In this document: positions 42,576 through 52,035 of the stretch, piece by piece
Layout of the letters: every line of letters starts with the position of its first letter
How positions within the stretch are numbered: position 1 is the first letter of the stretch
Program-made: the position numbers and the translations under genes
Source: Desulfotignum sp.
GTDB lineage: Bacteria > Desulfobacterota > Desulfobacteria > Desulfobacterales > Desulfobacteraceae
DNA length: 64,000 nt
Assembly: GCA_021737695.1 (NCBI GenBank)
Contig: JAIPDL010000001.1
Coordinates: 62,001 to 126,000 of the forward strand
Direction of reading: 5' to 3'
Notes under the pieces: generated by a model
The model's database searches: none
Told to the model about the DNA's origin: nothing
The model's input: only the letters and a program-made list of their open reading frames with translations

Positions 42576-43886
42576 ATGATGGATACCTGTGATATTACCT
42601 TTCTGGAAAAAGCCAATATTTTTTCATTTGATTTTCTCAAATGCATCCGATTCATTGACTCCATTGAAGATGACACCTATCTGTTCACCAAAAAATTGTA
42701 TTCCAAACTGATCACCAACTCCCATATTCTGGAAGATTTTTTGGATTTTCACGGGGCAAAAAAAAATTCAGAATGGCTGTATTACCGGGAATTGTGCGCC
42801 CTGGTCCGGCATTTGTCTCTGGCCTGCTATTCCCAGCGGCATATTCTGAACCGCCTGTCTTTTTACCGACTGGGCAGCCATCCTTTGGACCTGTTCAAGC
42901 AGGAAGCCACCGATACCCTCCAGATTCTTCAGGATTCCTTGAAACTGACGGCCCCGGTGATTCTGGCTGAAGCCCGTCGGCTGGACATCACCATCCCCGG
43001 TTCCCGGTACAGTCTGAATTTGTTTCCCGGAATCACCTCCACCCAGCACCTGAATCACAATATTGATGATTTTACGGCCAAGGACAATCAGAAAAATAAT
43101 CTGACCCGAATTTCCAGTGAATTTCTGGATGTGATCAAGGCGTTTGATCAGCTGTCGTTTTATGAACGATATGATTTAAAAGATATACATAAACTGGTAC
43201 CCGAAAAAATCAACGAGGTCATTATCCGCAGCTTTGAAATGCGGATACACAATATCCAGTCCTCTTTTGATTCCTATGTGGTGAAAACCCCGTGCGAGGA
43301 AGAAAATATTCTTCTGGAACAGCTGCGCAGTCATTTTTCCATTGTGTTTCACATCCTTCAGGTAATGGGACGTTTGTTGCATTTTTATGAACGCCATCTG
43401 TATGACGTCGGGTTCAAGGATGTGTACATGCGGGTGAGACAGTCTCTGGCCGAACTGATCGATCCGGATGTACTGCTGGATCGGGCCGTAAATTTCTGTC
43501 TGTTTTATGCATGGAAATTTTTGTCCTCGGGAAAACAGGTGGCATCCCAGATCATGAACCAGAACATGGAAACCGGATCCATTGAGGTGAGCATTCCCAT
43601 GGACCGGGGGTTTCACAGCCGGCCCAGCCTGCTGGTGGCAAAAATTGTCCAGCATTACGGCGGAGAGGTGGTTCTGCACGTGGGGGAAGACCGGTTTGAT
43701 GCGTCTTCGGTGCTGGATATTCAGTGGGCCGGGGGAAAGATCAAAAAAGAAAATTATCAGACCGTGATGTTTTCCGGTGATTCCAGGGCGTTGAACGATC
43801 TGGTGGTGCTGGCTGATGTCAATTATGGTGAAGACCATATGGGCAAAGGCATCCCGCTGCCCAAACAGCTGTCTTACCTGAGTTGA
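42576..43886 (+). CDS. Large protein with C-terminal HPr-like phosphocarrier domain
   Basis: The last ~95 residues are an HPr domain: RGFHSRPSLLVAKIVQHYGG carries the phosphorylatable His347, and FDASSVLDIQWAGGKI corresponds to the regulatory Ser46 region with Ser at 377-378. The preceding ~330 residues are unrecognised, predicted mostly helical, and start with SFDFLKCIRFIDSIEDD. No PTS enzyme I, EIIA or HPr kinase is close by. The domain fusion suggests a phosphotransfer-based regulator rather than a sugar carrier. ispD follows 3 bases later. Confidence 0.78.
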   Translation: MMDTCDITFLEKANIFSFDFLKCIRFIDSIEDDTYLFTKKLYSKLITNSHILEDFLDFHGAKKNSEWLYYRELCALVRHLSLACYSQRHILNRLSFYRLGSHPLDLFKQEATDTLQILQDSLKLTAPVILAEARRLDITIPGSRYSLNLFPGITSTQHLNHNIDDFTAKDNQKNNLTRISSEFLDVIKAFDQLSFYERYDLKDIHKLVPEKINEVIIRSFEMRIHNIQSSFDSYVVKTPCEEENILLEQLRSHFSIVFHILQVMGRLLHFYERHLYDVGFKDVYMRVRQSLAELIDPDVLLDRAVNFCLFYAWKFLSSGKQVASQIMNQNMETGSIEVSIPMDRGFHSRPSLLVAKIVQHYGGEVVLHVGEDRFDASSVLDIQWAGGKIKKENYQTVMFSGDSRALNDLVVLADVNYGEDHMGKGIPLPKQLSYLS

Positions 43887-43889
43887 TTC

Positions 43890-44618
43890 ATGACCGGTAT
43901 TCAATGCATCCCGATTGTTGTGGCCGCCGGGCAGGGCACCCGCATGGGCGGTCAAACCCAAAAGCAATACCTGGTTCTGGATAAACGGCCGGTATTGATC
44001 CGGACCCTGGATCAGTTTGACCGGCATGCAGGCATGGACCGGATCATTCTGGTGATTCCTGAAAAAGATGTGGATACCTGTCGGTTACAGATGATTACAC
44101 CCCGGCAATTCACTTGTCACGTCCATCTGGTTGCCGGAGGAAAGACTCGCCAGACGTCGGTACAAAACGGGATTGACATGGCCATGGCACTGGTCCGGGA
44201 TCCGGCACGATGTCTGGTACTCATTCACGACGGGGTCCGACCCTTTGTGCCTCATTATCTTATGGATCAGCTTATGCAGAACGCTGTAGAGACCGGGGGA
44301 TGCATCCCGGTGCTGCCCGTGACTGACACCCTCAAGCAGGTGGATATCCGGGGGCAAATCGTAAAAACCGTGGATCGAAGCCAAATGTTCAGGGCACAGA
44401 CGCCTCAGGTGTTTCGTCTGGATCTGATCTCCCAGGCTGTAACCCATGCCGTTGAAACCGGGTTTGAGGGAACCGATGATGCTTCGGTCATGGAACATGC
44501 CGGGTTCAAGGTTGAAACCATTCCCGGAGATCCCGCCAATATCAAGCTGACCACCCCCCATGATCTGTTGCTGGCCCGTCATATTCTGGCTCGGCAAAAA
44601 TCAGGCGATCCGTCTTAA
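43890..44618 (+). CDS. ispD: 2-C-methyl-D-erythritol 4-phosphate cytidylyltransferase
   Basis: Third step of the MEP isoprenoid pathway: transfers CMP to MEP. The nucleotide-binding start VVAAGQGTRMGG, the LIHDGVRPFV motif and PVTDTLKQVD are characteristic. It has 242 residues, the normal monofunctional size, without an IspF fusion. The start overlaps closely with the HPr-like gene (3-base gap), so these two are probably in one transcript, and rnpB sits just before them. Confidence 0.95.
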   Translation: MTGIQCIPIVVAAGQGTRMGGQTQKQYLVLDKRPVLIRTLDQFDRHAGMDRIILVIPEKDVDTCRLQMITPRQFTCHVHLVAGGKTRQTSVQNGIDMAMALVRDPARCLVLIHDGVRPFVPHYLMDQLMQNAVETGGCIPVLPVTDTLKQVDIRGQIVKTVDRSQMFRAQTPQVFRLDLISQAVTHAVETGFEGTDDASVMEHAGFKVETIPGDPANIKLTTPHDLLLARHILARQKSGDPS

Positions 44619-44660
44619 TCTTTGGTTCCTGCGTTTCCCTCCTATTTCGGATCAAATCGT

Positions 44661-44689
44661 TTGACACCCCAAACACAGATTGGTATATT
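44661..44689 (+). promoter_or_regulatory. Near-consensus sigma-70 promoter of the prkA operon
   Basis: TTGACA (44661-44666), a 17-base spacer and TATATT (44684-44689), about 80 bases before prkA. The match suggests steady rather than strictly stress-induced expression of the operon. Confidence 0.65.
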
Positions 44690-44768
44690 TTTTTTATCAG
44701 GATCAAGATCTTTTTCAAACTCACCGTCAGGCGGATGTCTGGCACTGTCGATACCCGGGGAGGACAAT

Positions 44769-46832
44769 ATGGCTGCCAAAATAAAGGGGAATGCCTTACT
44801 GGAACACGTGGATGCAGTGAAAAAAGGAAAAAGGGCATTTGAAGATGCCTTCCAGGGGGTTTCCAGAATGATTCTGGATGCGGGAATTCAGAAAATCACG
44901 GTCAAGGGAAAATCCACGTATCAATTCAATCTGTTCAGCCAGGGGGAAAAACACCTGGTGGGCATGTATGACGAAATCAACGCGTTTGTCTCCTTTGTCA
45001 AGGATGCGTCGGAAGGAGGATCGTCCAGGGAGATGGCATTCGTGCTGGTGGGCGAGCCGGGAAACGGCAAAACCTTTTTTGTGGATTACCTGTGTGACCG
45101 GTACCGGGAATTTTTATCCATTGCTGAAAACCAGAAATTCACCTTTCGGTTCACCCATCTGGATCAGGTGGGAGGATATGGTCAGATTCAGTTTATTGAA
45201 TCCCAGACCTATGAAGATCCCATGATCCTGGCCATGAGCCTGGAGACCACCAAAGACCGTTCCATGGAATTTTTGGCAAAAAAATTTAAATTCTCGGATC
45301 ACCAGATCGAACGTATTTATGCCAAATACCGCCCGCTGGGAGCCTGTTCCGCCTATATCTGGAACCAGATCCGGGAGTTGTGCGACAATGATATCGAAAA
45401 AATGCTCTCTTTTGTGGAGATTACGCCGGTGCCGCTCATCGAAAGCTTAGGCACTATCACGGGAAAATATCCGGCCAAAGACAAGATCACATCGTCGGCT
45501 GTGGACCTGATCGGCGAAGAATCCATCCAGCGGCTGTTGCACATCACCGATACCAACAACCCGTATCGGTTCGATCTCAGACGCGGGGCCCTGGCCCGGG
45601 TGGCGGGCGGCGGGATCCATTTTGCCGATGAAATCTACAAGAACAAAAAAGATCTGGTCCAGGTTTATTTAGGGGTCATCCAGAATCGGACTATTGAGCT
45701 GGACGGGTTCAAATGGCCCATTGACACATTGATTATCGCCACCAGCAACAATTCCGAGTTTGACACATTTTTGTCCGAAAGAGAAGAGGCCCCCATCGTA
45801 GACCGGTGCCGCATCTGCTATGTGGCCCACAACACCGATTACAAAATACAAAAGACCCTGACCGAATACGCCATCGGCAAGGATGTGAAGCGGTCTTTAG
45901 ACCATGAGATCCTTCATCAGGACCCCAATCTCAACTATGCCGCCTCCGTGGCCGTGGTGCTGACGCGGTTGCCCAGGTCTGAAAAACTGACCCCGGTGGA
46001 GACCTTGAAACTGGCAGCCGGTGAAGTGGCGGGCGAAAAGAGCCTGAAAACCCTGGCAGAACTGATTGACACGTTGAATCAGGATACCGATATCACCAAA
46101 CGGTTCGGTCAGAAAGGGCTGGGCCAGCGGAACCTTGGCAGAGCGGTTCAGCTGCTGCTGGAATCATCGGAAACCAATGAAGGCAAGTGTATGTTTGCCC
46201 TGGATATTTTTAAAGCCCTGGAACGGACCGTACTGGATTATGTACAGGAACCGGGTGATCGGGCCAAATACATGGAAGATCTCAAAATCGCCAGAGGGCT
46301 TTACCGGGAACGGATCATGACCGAAATGTTTAATGCTTATATGGACGAGCCGCTGGCCATAAAAAAAGATGTGCTCAATTATGTGAACATGATCATCGGG
46401 GTGGATGCGGAACAGCTGGGGCCGGACATGATGTGGAAATACAAGGATCCCCAGACCGGTGAACTGAAAGCCCTGAAAATCGATGAGCGGTATATCAAGA
46501 ATGTGGAGGAACGACTGGGGCTGAAGACCGAAGAACAGCGGGCGTCTTTCAGAAATTCCGTCCGTAAGATCTATGGCCAGAAATTGTCGGTGGATCCCAA
46601 TTATGATTTCATGGACAACCTGGAACTGGTCAAGGCCATTACCGATGTACGTCTGAAATCCGATATTGCCGGAGCCGGGTCTCTGGTGGGAGCCCTGGCC
46701 AACCGGACCAATGAGGAAAACCAGAAACTGTATGACCGGATGATCACCACCATGAACGAAAAACTGGGATACTGCCGGACCTGTGCCCAGAAAACCATTG
46801 AATATTTTTGCAGCCAGGAAGATGACAATTAA
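44769..46832 (+). CDS. prkA: PrkA family serine protein kinase / AAA protein
   Basis: PrkA joins an AAA ATPase domain to a C-terminal kinase-like domain and acts in stress and sporulation signalling. The 687-residue protein has Walker A GEPGNGKT (95-102) and a Walker B/sensor region GGIHFADEIYKNKKDLVQ, with IATSNNSEFDTFL as sensor 1. The frame can be extended upstream, but ATG 44769 with GGGGAGGACAAT before it is the natural start. The gene is followed by the DUF444 and SpoVR genes, the same trio found as yeaG-yeaH-ycgB in enterobacteria, which strongly supports the call. Confidence 0.93.
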   Translation: MAAKIKGNALLEHVDAVKKGKRAFEDAFQGVSRMILDAGIQKITVKGKSTYQFNLFSQGEKHLVGMYDEINAFVSFVKDASEGGSSREMAFVLVGEPGNGKTFFVDYLCDRYREFLSIAENQKFTFRFTHLDQVGGYGQIQFIESQTYEDPMILAMSLETTKDRSMEFLAKKFKFSDHQIERIYAKYRPLGACSAYIWNQIRELCDNDIEKMLSFVEITPVPLIESLGTITGKYPAKDKITSSAVDLIGEESIQRLLHITDTNNPYRFDLRRGALARVAGGGIHFADEIYKNKKDLVQVYLGVIQNRTIELDGFKWPIDTLIIATSNNSEFDTFLSEREEAPIVDRCRICYVAHNTDYKIQKTLTEYAIGKDVKRSLDHEILHQDPNLNYAASVAVVLTRLPRSEKLTPVETLKLAAGEVAGEKSLKTLAELIDTLNQDTDITKRFGQKGLGQRNLGRAVQLLLESSETNEGKCMFALDIFKALERTVLDYVQEPGDRAKYMEDLKIARGLYRERIMTEMFNAYMDEPLAIKKDVLNYVNMIIGVDAEQLGPDMMWKYKDPQTGELKALKIDERYIKNVEERLGLKTEEQRASFRNSVRKIYGQKLSVDPNYDFMDNLELVKAITDVRLKSDIAGAGSLVGALANRTNEENQKLYDRMITTMNEKLGYCRTCAQKTIEYFCSQEDDN

Positions 46833-46847
46833 GCAAAGGGGCTCCTC

Positions 46848-48023
46848 ATGATCACCCTGGACGAACTCCTTGAACGGGATAAAAAAAGGGAAGAAGACGG
46901 GTTCAAGCGCAAAATCCGCATCGGACGGATTGTCAAGCCCGGGGCCGGCAACCGGGAAAAGATCATTGTGGTCCCCACCACAGTGGAGGAAAAGTTTGTC
47001 CACGATGATACGCTTTTGATCGACCAGTCGCCCGGGGAAGGAGAGCCCACCGGTGGTACCGGTGAAGGGGAAGAAGGAGATGTTATCGGTGAACAGCCGG
47101 TGCGGCCCGAAGAAGGGGAAGGCCAGGGGGAAGGGGATGGTGAAGGACCCGGGGAAGGCCAGGGCGGTGAACATGAAATGGAAGCCAATGCCTATGAACT
47201 GGGCAAGGTGCTGTCCCAGGATTTTGAACTGCCCAATTTAAAGGATAAAGGCAAAAAAAGGGCTCTGGCCCGGTATGTGTACGATCTCACCGACAAGAAC
47301 AGAGGCGTGGGTCAGATTCTGGACAAGAAAGCCACATTGAAAAAAATTGTGGAAACCAATATGTCTTTGGGGCGGATTCCGGATGTGACCCGTATCGATA
47401 CTGCCGGGTTTGTGGTGTCTCCCCGGGATCTGATTTTTCGCGTGCTGTCCCGGGAAAAACAATATGAATCCCAGGCATTGGTTTTTTTTCTGCGGGACTA
47501 TTCCGGTTCCATGGGGGGAAAAGTGACCCAGACCGTGGTATCCCAGCATGTGATGCTCTATTCCTGGCTGGTATACCAGTATGAAAGACAGGTGGAGACC
47601 AGATTCATCCTTCATGACACTGAAGCCCGGGAAGTGACGGATTTCCAGAAATACTATTCATATAAGGTGGCCGGCGGCACCAAAGTGTATACCGCATTTC
47701 AAATGGTCAACGAGATCGTGGAAAAAGAAAACCTGGCCAGAGATTACAATATTTACGTGTTTTACGGTACTGACGGGGATGACTGGGAAAAGGACGGCAA
47801 GCAGACACTGGTTGAAATCGAAAAAATTCTTACCTATGCCGCCCGGATCGGCATCTCAGTGGTCAAGCACACCTATACCGGAACCAAGGAAACGGAAGTG
47901 GAAAAATATATTCAAGGCTCCGGCGTGTTGGACCGCCACAGTCATTTGATCAAAATGGATGTCATGGGGGAAAATGTGGATGATTCCAGAATCATTCAGG
48001 GAATCAAGACGTTGATCTCCTGA
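46848..48023 (+). CDS. YeaH/YhbH family protein (DUF444) with VWA-like domain
   Basis: Partner of PrkA in many bacteria. The C-terminal half is a von Willebrand A-like domain with an intact metal site DYSGSMGG (residues 217-224). A run of about 45 residues rich in Gly and Glu (bases ~47035-47180, such as EGEGQGEGDGEGPGEGQGG) separates it from the N-terminal region and is probably unstructured. An AAA protein next to a VWA protein recalls MoxR/VWA chaperone pairs. The gap to prkA is 15 bases, to spoVR 40 bases. Confidence 0.9.
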   Translation: MITLDELLERDKKREEDGFKRKIRIGRIVKPGAGNREKIIVVPTTVEEKFVHDDTLLIDQSPGEGEPTGGTGEGEEGDVIGEQPVRPEEGEGQGEGDGEGPGEGQGGEHEMEANAYELGKVLSQDFELPNLKDKGKKRALARYVYDLTDKNRGVGQILDKKATLKKIVETNMSLGRIPDVTRIDTAGFVVSPRDLIFRVLSREKQYESQALVFFLRDYSGSMGGKVTQTVVSQHVMLYSWLVYQYERQVETRFILHDTEAREVTDFQKYYSYKVAGGTKVYTAFQMVNEIVEKENLARDYNIYVFYGTDGDDWEKDGKQTLVEIEKILTYAARIGISVVKHTYTGTKETEVEKYIQGSGVLDRHSHLIKMDVMGENVDDSRIIQGIKTLIS

Positions 48024-48063
48024 TACCGGAAAAGTCCGGTCAACCAGAAAAAAAGAGCTGCAT

Positions 48064-49707
48064 ATGGAACTGGTCAATCAACATGCCAAAGGCATCATGG
48101 AAGAATGCAAACTCCGGGCACGGGATGCCGGATTGCGGTTTGATGATGAAACCCTGGAATATATCGTCACCAACCGGGACATGATCGAACTGTCCCCCAA
48201 AATAATGATTCCCACCCTGTATGACTACTGGGTGCATGATGTCCGGGTCCTGTCGGGCAAAGGCATGTATGAGGCATATCCGTCCAATCCCTATGAAACT
48301 GTGATCAACACCCGTCCGGCCATCTCGTTTTACAATGACAACAACCCGGACTGGCTCAATGTGATGATTTTTTATCATGTGCTGGCCCACATCGATTTTT
48401 TTCAAAACAATCTGTATTATAAAAATACCTGGGATGTGGATCTGGCCGGCCAGGCCTTAGCGGACAAACGGCTCATCGCCCAGTTGAGAAGTGAAAAAGG
48501 CCGGTGGGTGGATTATGTGATTGAATTTGCCAGAGGCATGGACAACCTGGTGGGATTTCACCGGGATCTCAACCGGACGTTGACCCGGGAACAGGGCCAT
48601 GTGCCGGATCGAATCGATTTTTATTTTGACCGGTTTCTTCAGAAAATCAAATCAGTACCCCAGCATGTGTATTTAAAAGAAATTGACCGGTACAATCAGT
48701 GCCAGAAAGATCATGCGGATTTTTTTGATCAAGTGATTGAACAACATCCTGAATTCGAAGAAATTTTTCAGAAAGAAAAACAAAAAATTTCACCGGTCAA
48801 GATGGATGTCATGGAATATATTCTTAAGTATTCTTCTTTTCTGCGCAGGGAAGAAAATGAATGGATGAAATCGGTAATTCATATTGTCCGCGGCACATCT
48901 TTGTATTTTCAGCCCCAGCTCCGGACCAAAACCATGAACGAAGGGTGGGCGTCCTTCTGGCATGCCCATCTGTTTCTGAAAGATGATCGGATCCGGGGTC
49001 ATGAAACGGATTTCGCCAAGGTCAATGCCACGGTCACGGCCATGCCCAAGGTGGGACTCAATCCATATGCCTTAGGACTTCGACTGTTCGAGCACATCCA
49101 GGAAATGGAAGACAGAGGCCGGTATTCCCTGGATTATTTCCAGCTTAAAGATGCGGTTTTAAGAACAAAATATGACCGCACAAAAAACACGGGCACAGAC
49201 TATATTTTTTTTGTGCGGGAAAATATGGACGATTTTTCGTTTATCAATACATTTGTGGACCAGGAATTTGTGGATCGGCACCATTTGTTTGTGGCTGGAA
49301 AACGGTTTAATCCCCAGCACAACACCTGGCAGTATTATATCAAGTCCAAAAAAGTGGCAGATTACAAACAAATGGTCATCAATACCCTGCACCATCCACC
49401 GGATATCTACGTGGTCCAGGAAAAAACCGGAAACGGGGTCCTTTATCTGAATCATCGATTTGAAAACAAACCGTTGAAACAGGATTTTATTGAAAACACC
49501 ATGATCGGGATTGAATTTTTGTGGGGAGGCCCGGTTCATCTGGAAACCAGTGTGCCGTCTGCAGCTGCCCAGCCCGGATCCCCGTATATCAACTTCTGGG
49601 ATCCAGGCGCTGCCGGCAGAGCGGCCGACTCCCGGCAATCCCCCATTCAATGGAAACGCGTACGGTATGTACTGAAGGACCGAAAACTGCACAAGCAGGA
49701 GTTATAA
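48064..49707 (+). CDS. SpoVR family protein
   Basis: A 547-residue SpoVR/YcgB-like protein. In Bacillus it is needed for spore cortex formation; in non-spore formers its role is linked to stationary phase, still unclear. Family features include the segment TMNEGWASFWHAHLF (conserved His and Glu that could bind a metal), YLKEIDRYNQCQKDHADFF and VNPYALGLRLFEHI-like (VGLNPYALGLRLFEHI). It sits between DUF444 and the second PrkA-like gene, with only 3 bases to the latter. Confidence 0.93.
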   Translation: MELVNQHAKGIMEECKLRARDAGLRFDDETLEYIVTNRDMIELSPKIMIPTLYDYWVHDVRVLSGKGMYEAYPSNPYETVINTRPAISFYNDNNPDWLNVMIFYHVLAHIDFFQNNLYYKNTWDVDLAGQALADKRLIAQLRSEKGRWVDYVIEFARGMDNLVGFHRDLNRTLTREQGHVPDRIDFYFDRFLQKIKSVPQHVYLKEIDRYNQCQKDHADFFDQVIEQHPEFEEIFQKEKQKISPVKMDVMEYILKYSSFLRREENEWMKSVIHIVRGTSLYFQPQLRTKTMNEGWASFWHAHLFLKDDRIRGHETDFAKVNATVTAMPKVGLNPYALGLRLFEHIQEMEDRGRYSLDYFQLKDAVLRTKYDRTKNTGTDYIFFVRENMDDFSFINTFVDQEFVDRHHLFVAGKRFNPQHNTWQYYIKSKKVADYKQMVINTLHHPPDIYVVQEKTGNGVLYLNHRFENKPLKQDFIENTMIGIEFLWGGPVHLETSVPSAAAQPGSPYINFWDPGAAGRAADSRQSPIQWKRVRYVLKDRKLHKQEL

Positions 49708-49710
49708 TCC

Positions 49711-52026
49711 ATGATGGAAGACACTGCATCCGCCACCGGATCCGTGGACCAGGCCCTGTCGCTGCTGAACAGAAATATTCAGGATTACCAGCGTCTTCAG
49801 CCCGTGTCCTTTGAAACCTTTCTAAATATGCTCAATGCCAACCCATCCCGGATTCTGAGAAATATTTTTCAGTCGTTTCATGATATGGTCAAAGCGCATG
49901 TGGATGAATATGAAGAACCCATGGACGAAGATCGGGGCGAGCCGATTTTCACCCGGTATGATTGTACCCGGTTGTTTGTGGAAGGGTCTGATAATCCGTA
50001 TTTTCCGGACATGCTGTTTGCCAACCGGTTCATGAAGCAGATGGAATACCTGCGCCATGGAGCCCAGCAGAACCGGATCTACATTTTTCACGGACCCCAC
50101 GGGTGCGGCAAAAGCACATTTTTGAACAATCTGCTTAAAAAATTTGAACAATACGCCAATACGGAAGAAGGACTCCGGTATGAGGTGGTGTGGCGTTTAA
50201 ATATCAAGAAACTTCAGGAAAAATGCCATTCATTTCCCCCATCTGCATTTGAACAATGGATGCATCTGGTGGAAACAAAGGAAGCCGAAACCAACAGCGA
50301 CCCGCATATCAAAGACCGGTTCGTGAAGGTTCAGGAAAATGATTTTATTGAAATCCCCTGCCTGGCCCATGACAATCCGTTTCTGGTGATTCCCAAGGAC
50401 CAGCGCCGGGGGGTGCTAGACGAACTGATCAAAAACGATCAGTTCAAGTGGCAGCTGTTCACGGAAAAAGAATATGAATGGGTGTTTACCGAAGACACCT
50501 GCACTGTGTGTTCATCTATTTATCACACCCTGCTCGAACTGTTTCGGGATCCGAAAACCGTGTTCAGCATGCTCTTTGCCCGGCCGTATTATGTGAACCG
50601 GCGGATCGGCAACGGTATTTCCGTGTTCAACCCCGGAGATCAGCCGGCCAAGCACAACATCATCTCCAATCAGATGCTCCAGAACCGCATTAATTCGCTG
50701 TTCCAGGATTCCAATCTTATTCAGTACACCTATTCCTATTTTGCCAGGATCCACAACGGGATCTATGCGCTGATGGATATCAAATCCCATAATGTCGAAC
50801 GACTGGTGGCGCTGCACAATATCATTTCCGAAGGCATTCATAAGGTGGAACATATGGAAGAGCGGGTGGATGCCCTGTTTTTTGCACTGATGAACCCGGA
50901 AGACAAAAACAATCTGAAAGATTTTCCCTCTTTTGAAGACCGGATCAGGTATATTGACATTCCGTATGTGCTGGACTGGCAAACCGAAGTCAAAATCTAT
51001 ATGGATATCTTCGGCCGGCATATTGACGGCAGTTTTCTGCCCATGGTCCTGGACAATTTTGCCCGAATTATTGTATGTACCCGCAGCCAGAAAAAATCAC
51101 CGGCCCTGGAAGCCTGGATCCCTCAGCCGGGAAAATATAAAAATTTTTGTGACGACCAGCTCATGCTGCTGAAAATGGAACTGTTTTCAGGCAATGTTCC
51201 CAAATGGCTGGATGATGAAGATGTGCGCCGTTTAGACAAAAAAAGGCTCAAACAGATTATTGCGGAATCTGAAACCTGCGGTCAGGAAGGATTATCCGGC
51301 CGGGACGCCATCAAGATCTTTGATGAATTCTATTCCAAATATGCCAGAGAAGACCGGTTGATCAATATGACGGATCTGTGCACTTTTTTCAACACGCTGA
51401 CCCATCAGTCTGAAAAACTGCTCCCCCAGGGGTTTTTGGACCGTCTGCTTCGCATGTATGATTATTCCGTGCTCCAGCAGGTCAAGGAATCATTGTATTA
51501 TTACAATGAAGACCAGATTGCCCGGGACATCAAACATTATATTTCCGCTGTTACCCATGAGCTCAATTCCGTGGTCACATGCATTTTCACCAAAGAAAAA
51601 CTGCATGTGACCGACGCATTTTTAGAAAGCATTGAAAACCGGTTTCTGTCGGAAAAACCAGATGCCAAAACCAGAGATCAGATCAGAAATGATGTGCTCA
51701 AGGAATTTACCACCCGTGCTCTGACCCAGGAAATGATGATCCAGAATAAATCGATCACCGATACCCGGGTGTTTGCATTTTTGCATGAAAAATATGTACA
51801 CAATTTGAAAAAACAGGTATTGGCACCGTTTGTGGCCAATGAAAATTTTAGAAACGCCATCAAAGATTTTGATACCAAAAAATTTAAAACCCACGACAAA
51901 CGCATCAAAAAAGATGTTACATTTCTCATTGACAATTTGTCCGCCAAATTCGGCTATACCAGCCAGGGGGCCAATGAGGTCTGTATTTATGTCATTGACC
52001 ATGACCTGGCTGGTAAATTCAAATAA
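49711..52026 (+). CDS. Second, divergent PrkA-like AAA/serine kinase protein
   Basis: A 771-residue relative of PrkA with Walker A GPHGCGKST (128-136) after a long N-terminal region (residues 1-125) that includes FLNMLNANPSRILRNIFQSFHDM. The C-terminal half is helix-rich like PrkA (DEFYSKYAREDRLINMTDLC), but identity with the first PrkA looks low by eye. It has an extra CTVCSSIYHTLLELF segment with two cysteines. Tight spacing to spoVR (3 bases) shows it belongs to the operon. Two PrkA-like ATPases in one operon may form a mixed ring or act on different targets. Confidence 0.8.
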   Translation: MMEDTASATGSVDQALSLLNRNIQDYQRLQPVSFETFLNMLNANPSRILRNIFQSFHDMVKAHVDEYEEPMDEDRGEPIFTRYDCTRLFVEGSDNPYFPDMLFANRFMKQMEYLRHGAQQNRIYIFHGPHGCGKSTFLNNLLKKFEQYANTEEGLRYEVVWRLNIKKLQEKCHSFPPSAFEQWMHLVETKEAETNSDPHIKDRFVKVQENDFIEIPCLAHDNPFLVIPKDQRRGVLDELIKNDQFKWQLFTEKEYEWVFTEDTCTVCSSIYHTLLELFRDPKTVFSMLFARPYYVNRRIGNGISVFNPGDQPAKHNIISNQMLQNRINSLFQDSNLIQYTYSYFARIHNGIYALMDIKSHNVERLVALHNIISEGIHKVEHMEERVDALFFALMNPEDKNNLKDFPSFEDRIRYIDIPYVLDWQTEVKIYMDIFGRHIDGSFLPMVLDNFARIIVCTRSQKKSPALEAWIPQPGKYKNFCDDQLMLLKMELFSGNVPKWLDDEDVRRLDKKRLKQIIAESETCGQEGLSGRDAIKIFDEFYSKYAREDRLINMTDLCTFFNTLTHQSEKLLPQGFLDRLLRMYDYSVLQQVKESLYYYNEDQIARDIKHYISAVTHELNSVVTCIFTKEKLHVTDAFLESIENRFLSEKPDAKTRDQIRNDVLKEFTTRALTQEMMIQNKSITDTRVFAFLHEKYVHNLKKQVLAPFVANENFRNAIKDFDTKKFKTHDKRIKKDVTFLIDNLSAKFGYTSQGANEVCIYVIDHDLAGKFK

Positions 52027-52035
52027 AATCATTTC

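Noticed and set aside
44622-44768. Upstream extension of the first PrkA
   Set aside because: The extension covers the TTGACA/TATATT promoter and lacks a ribosome binding site, whereas ATG 44769 has a strong one.
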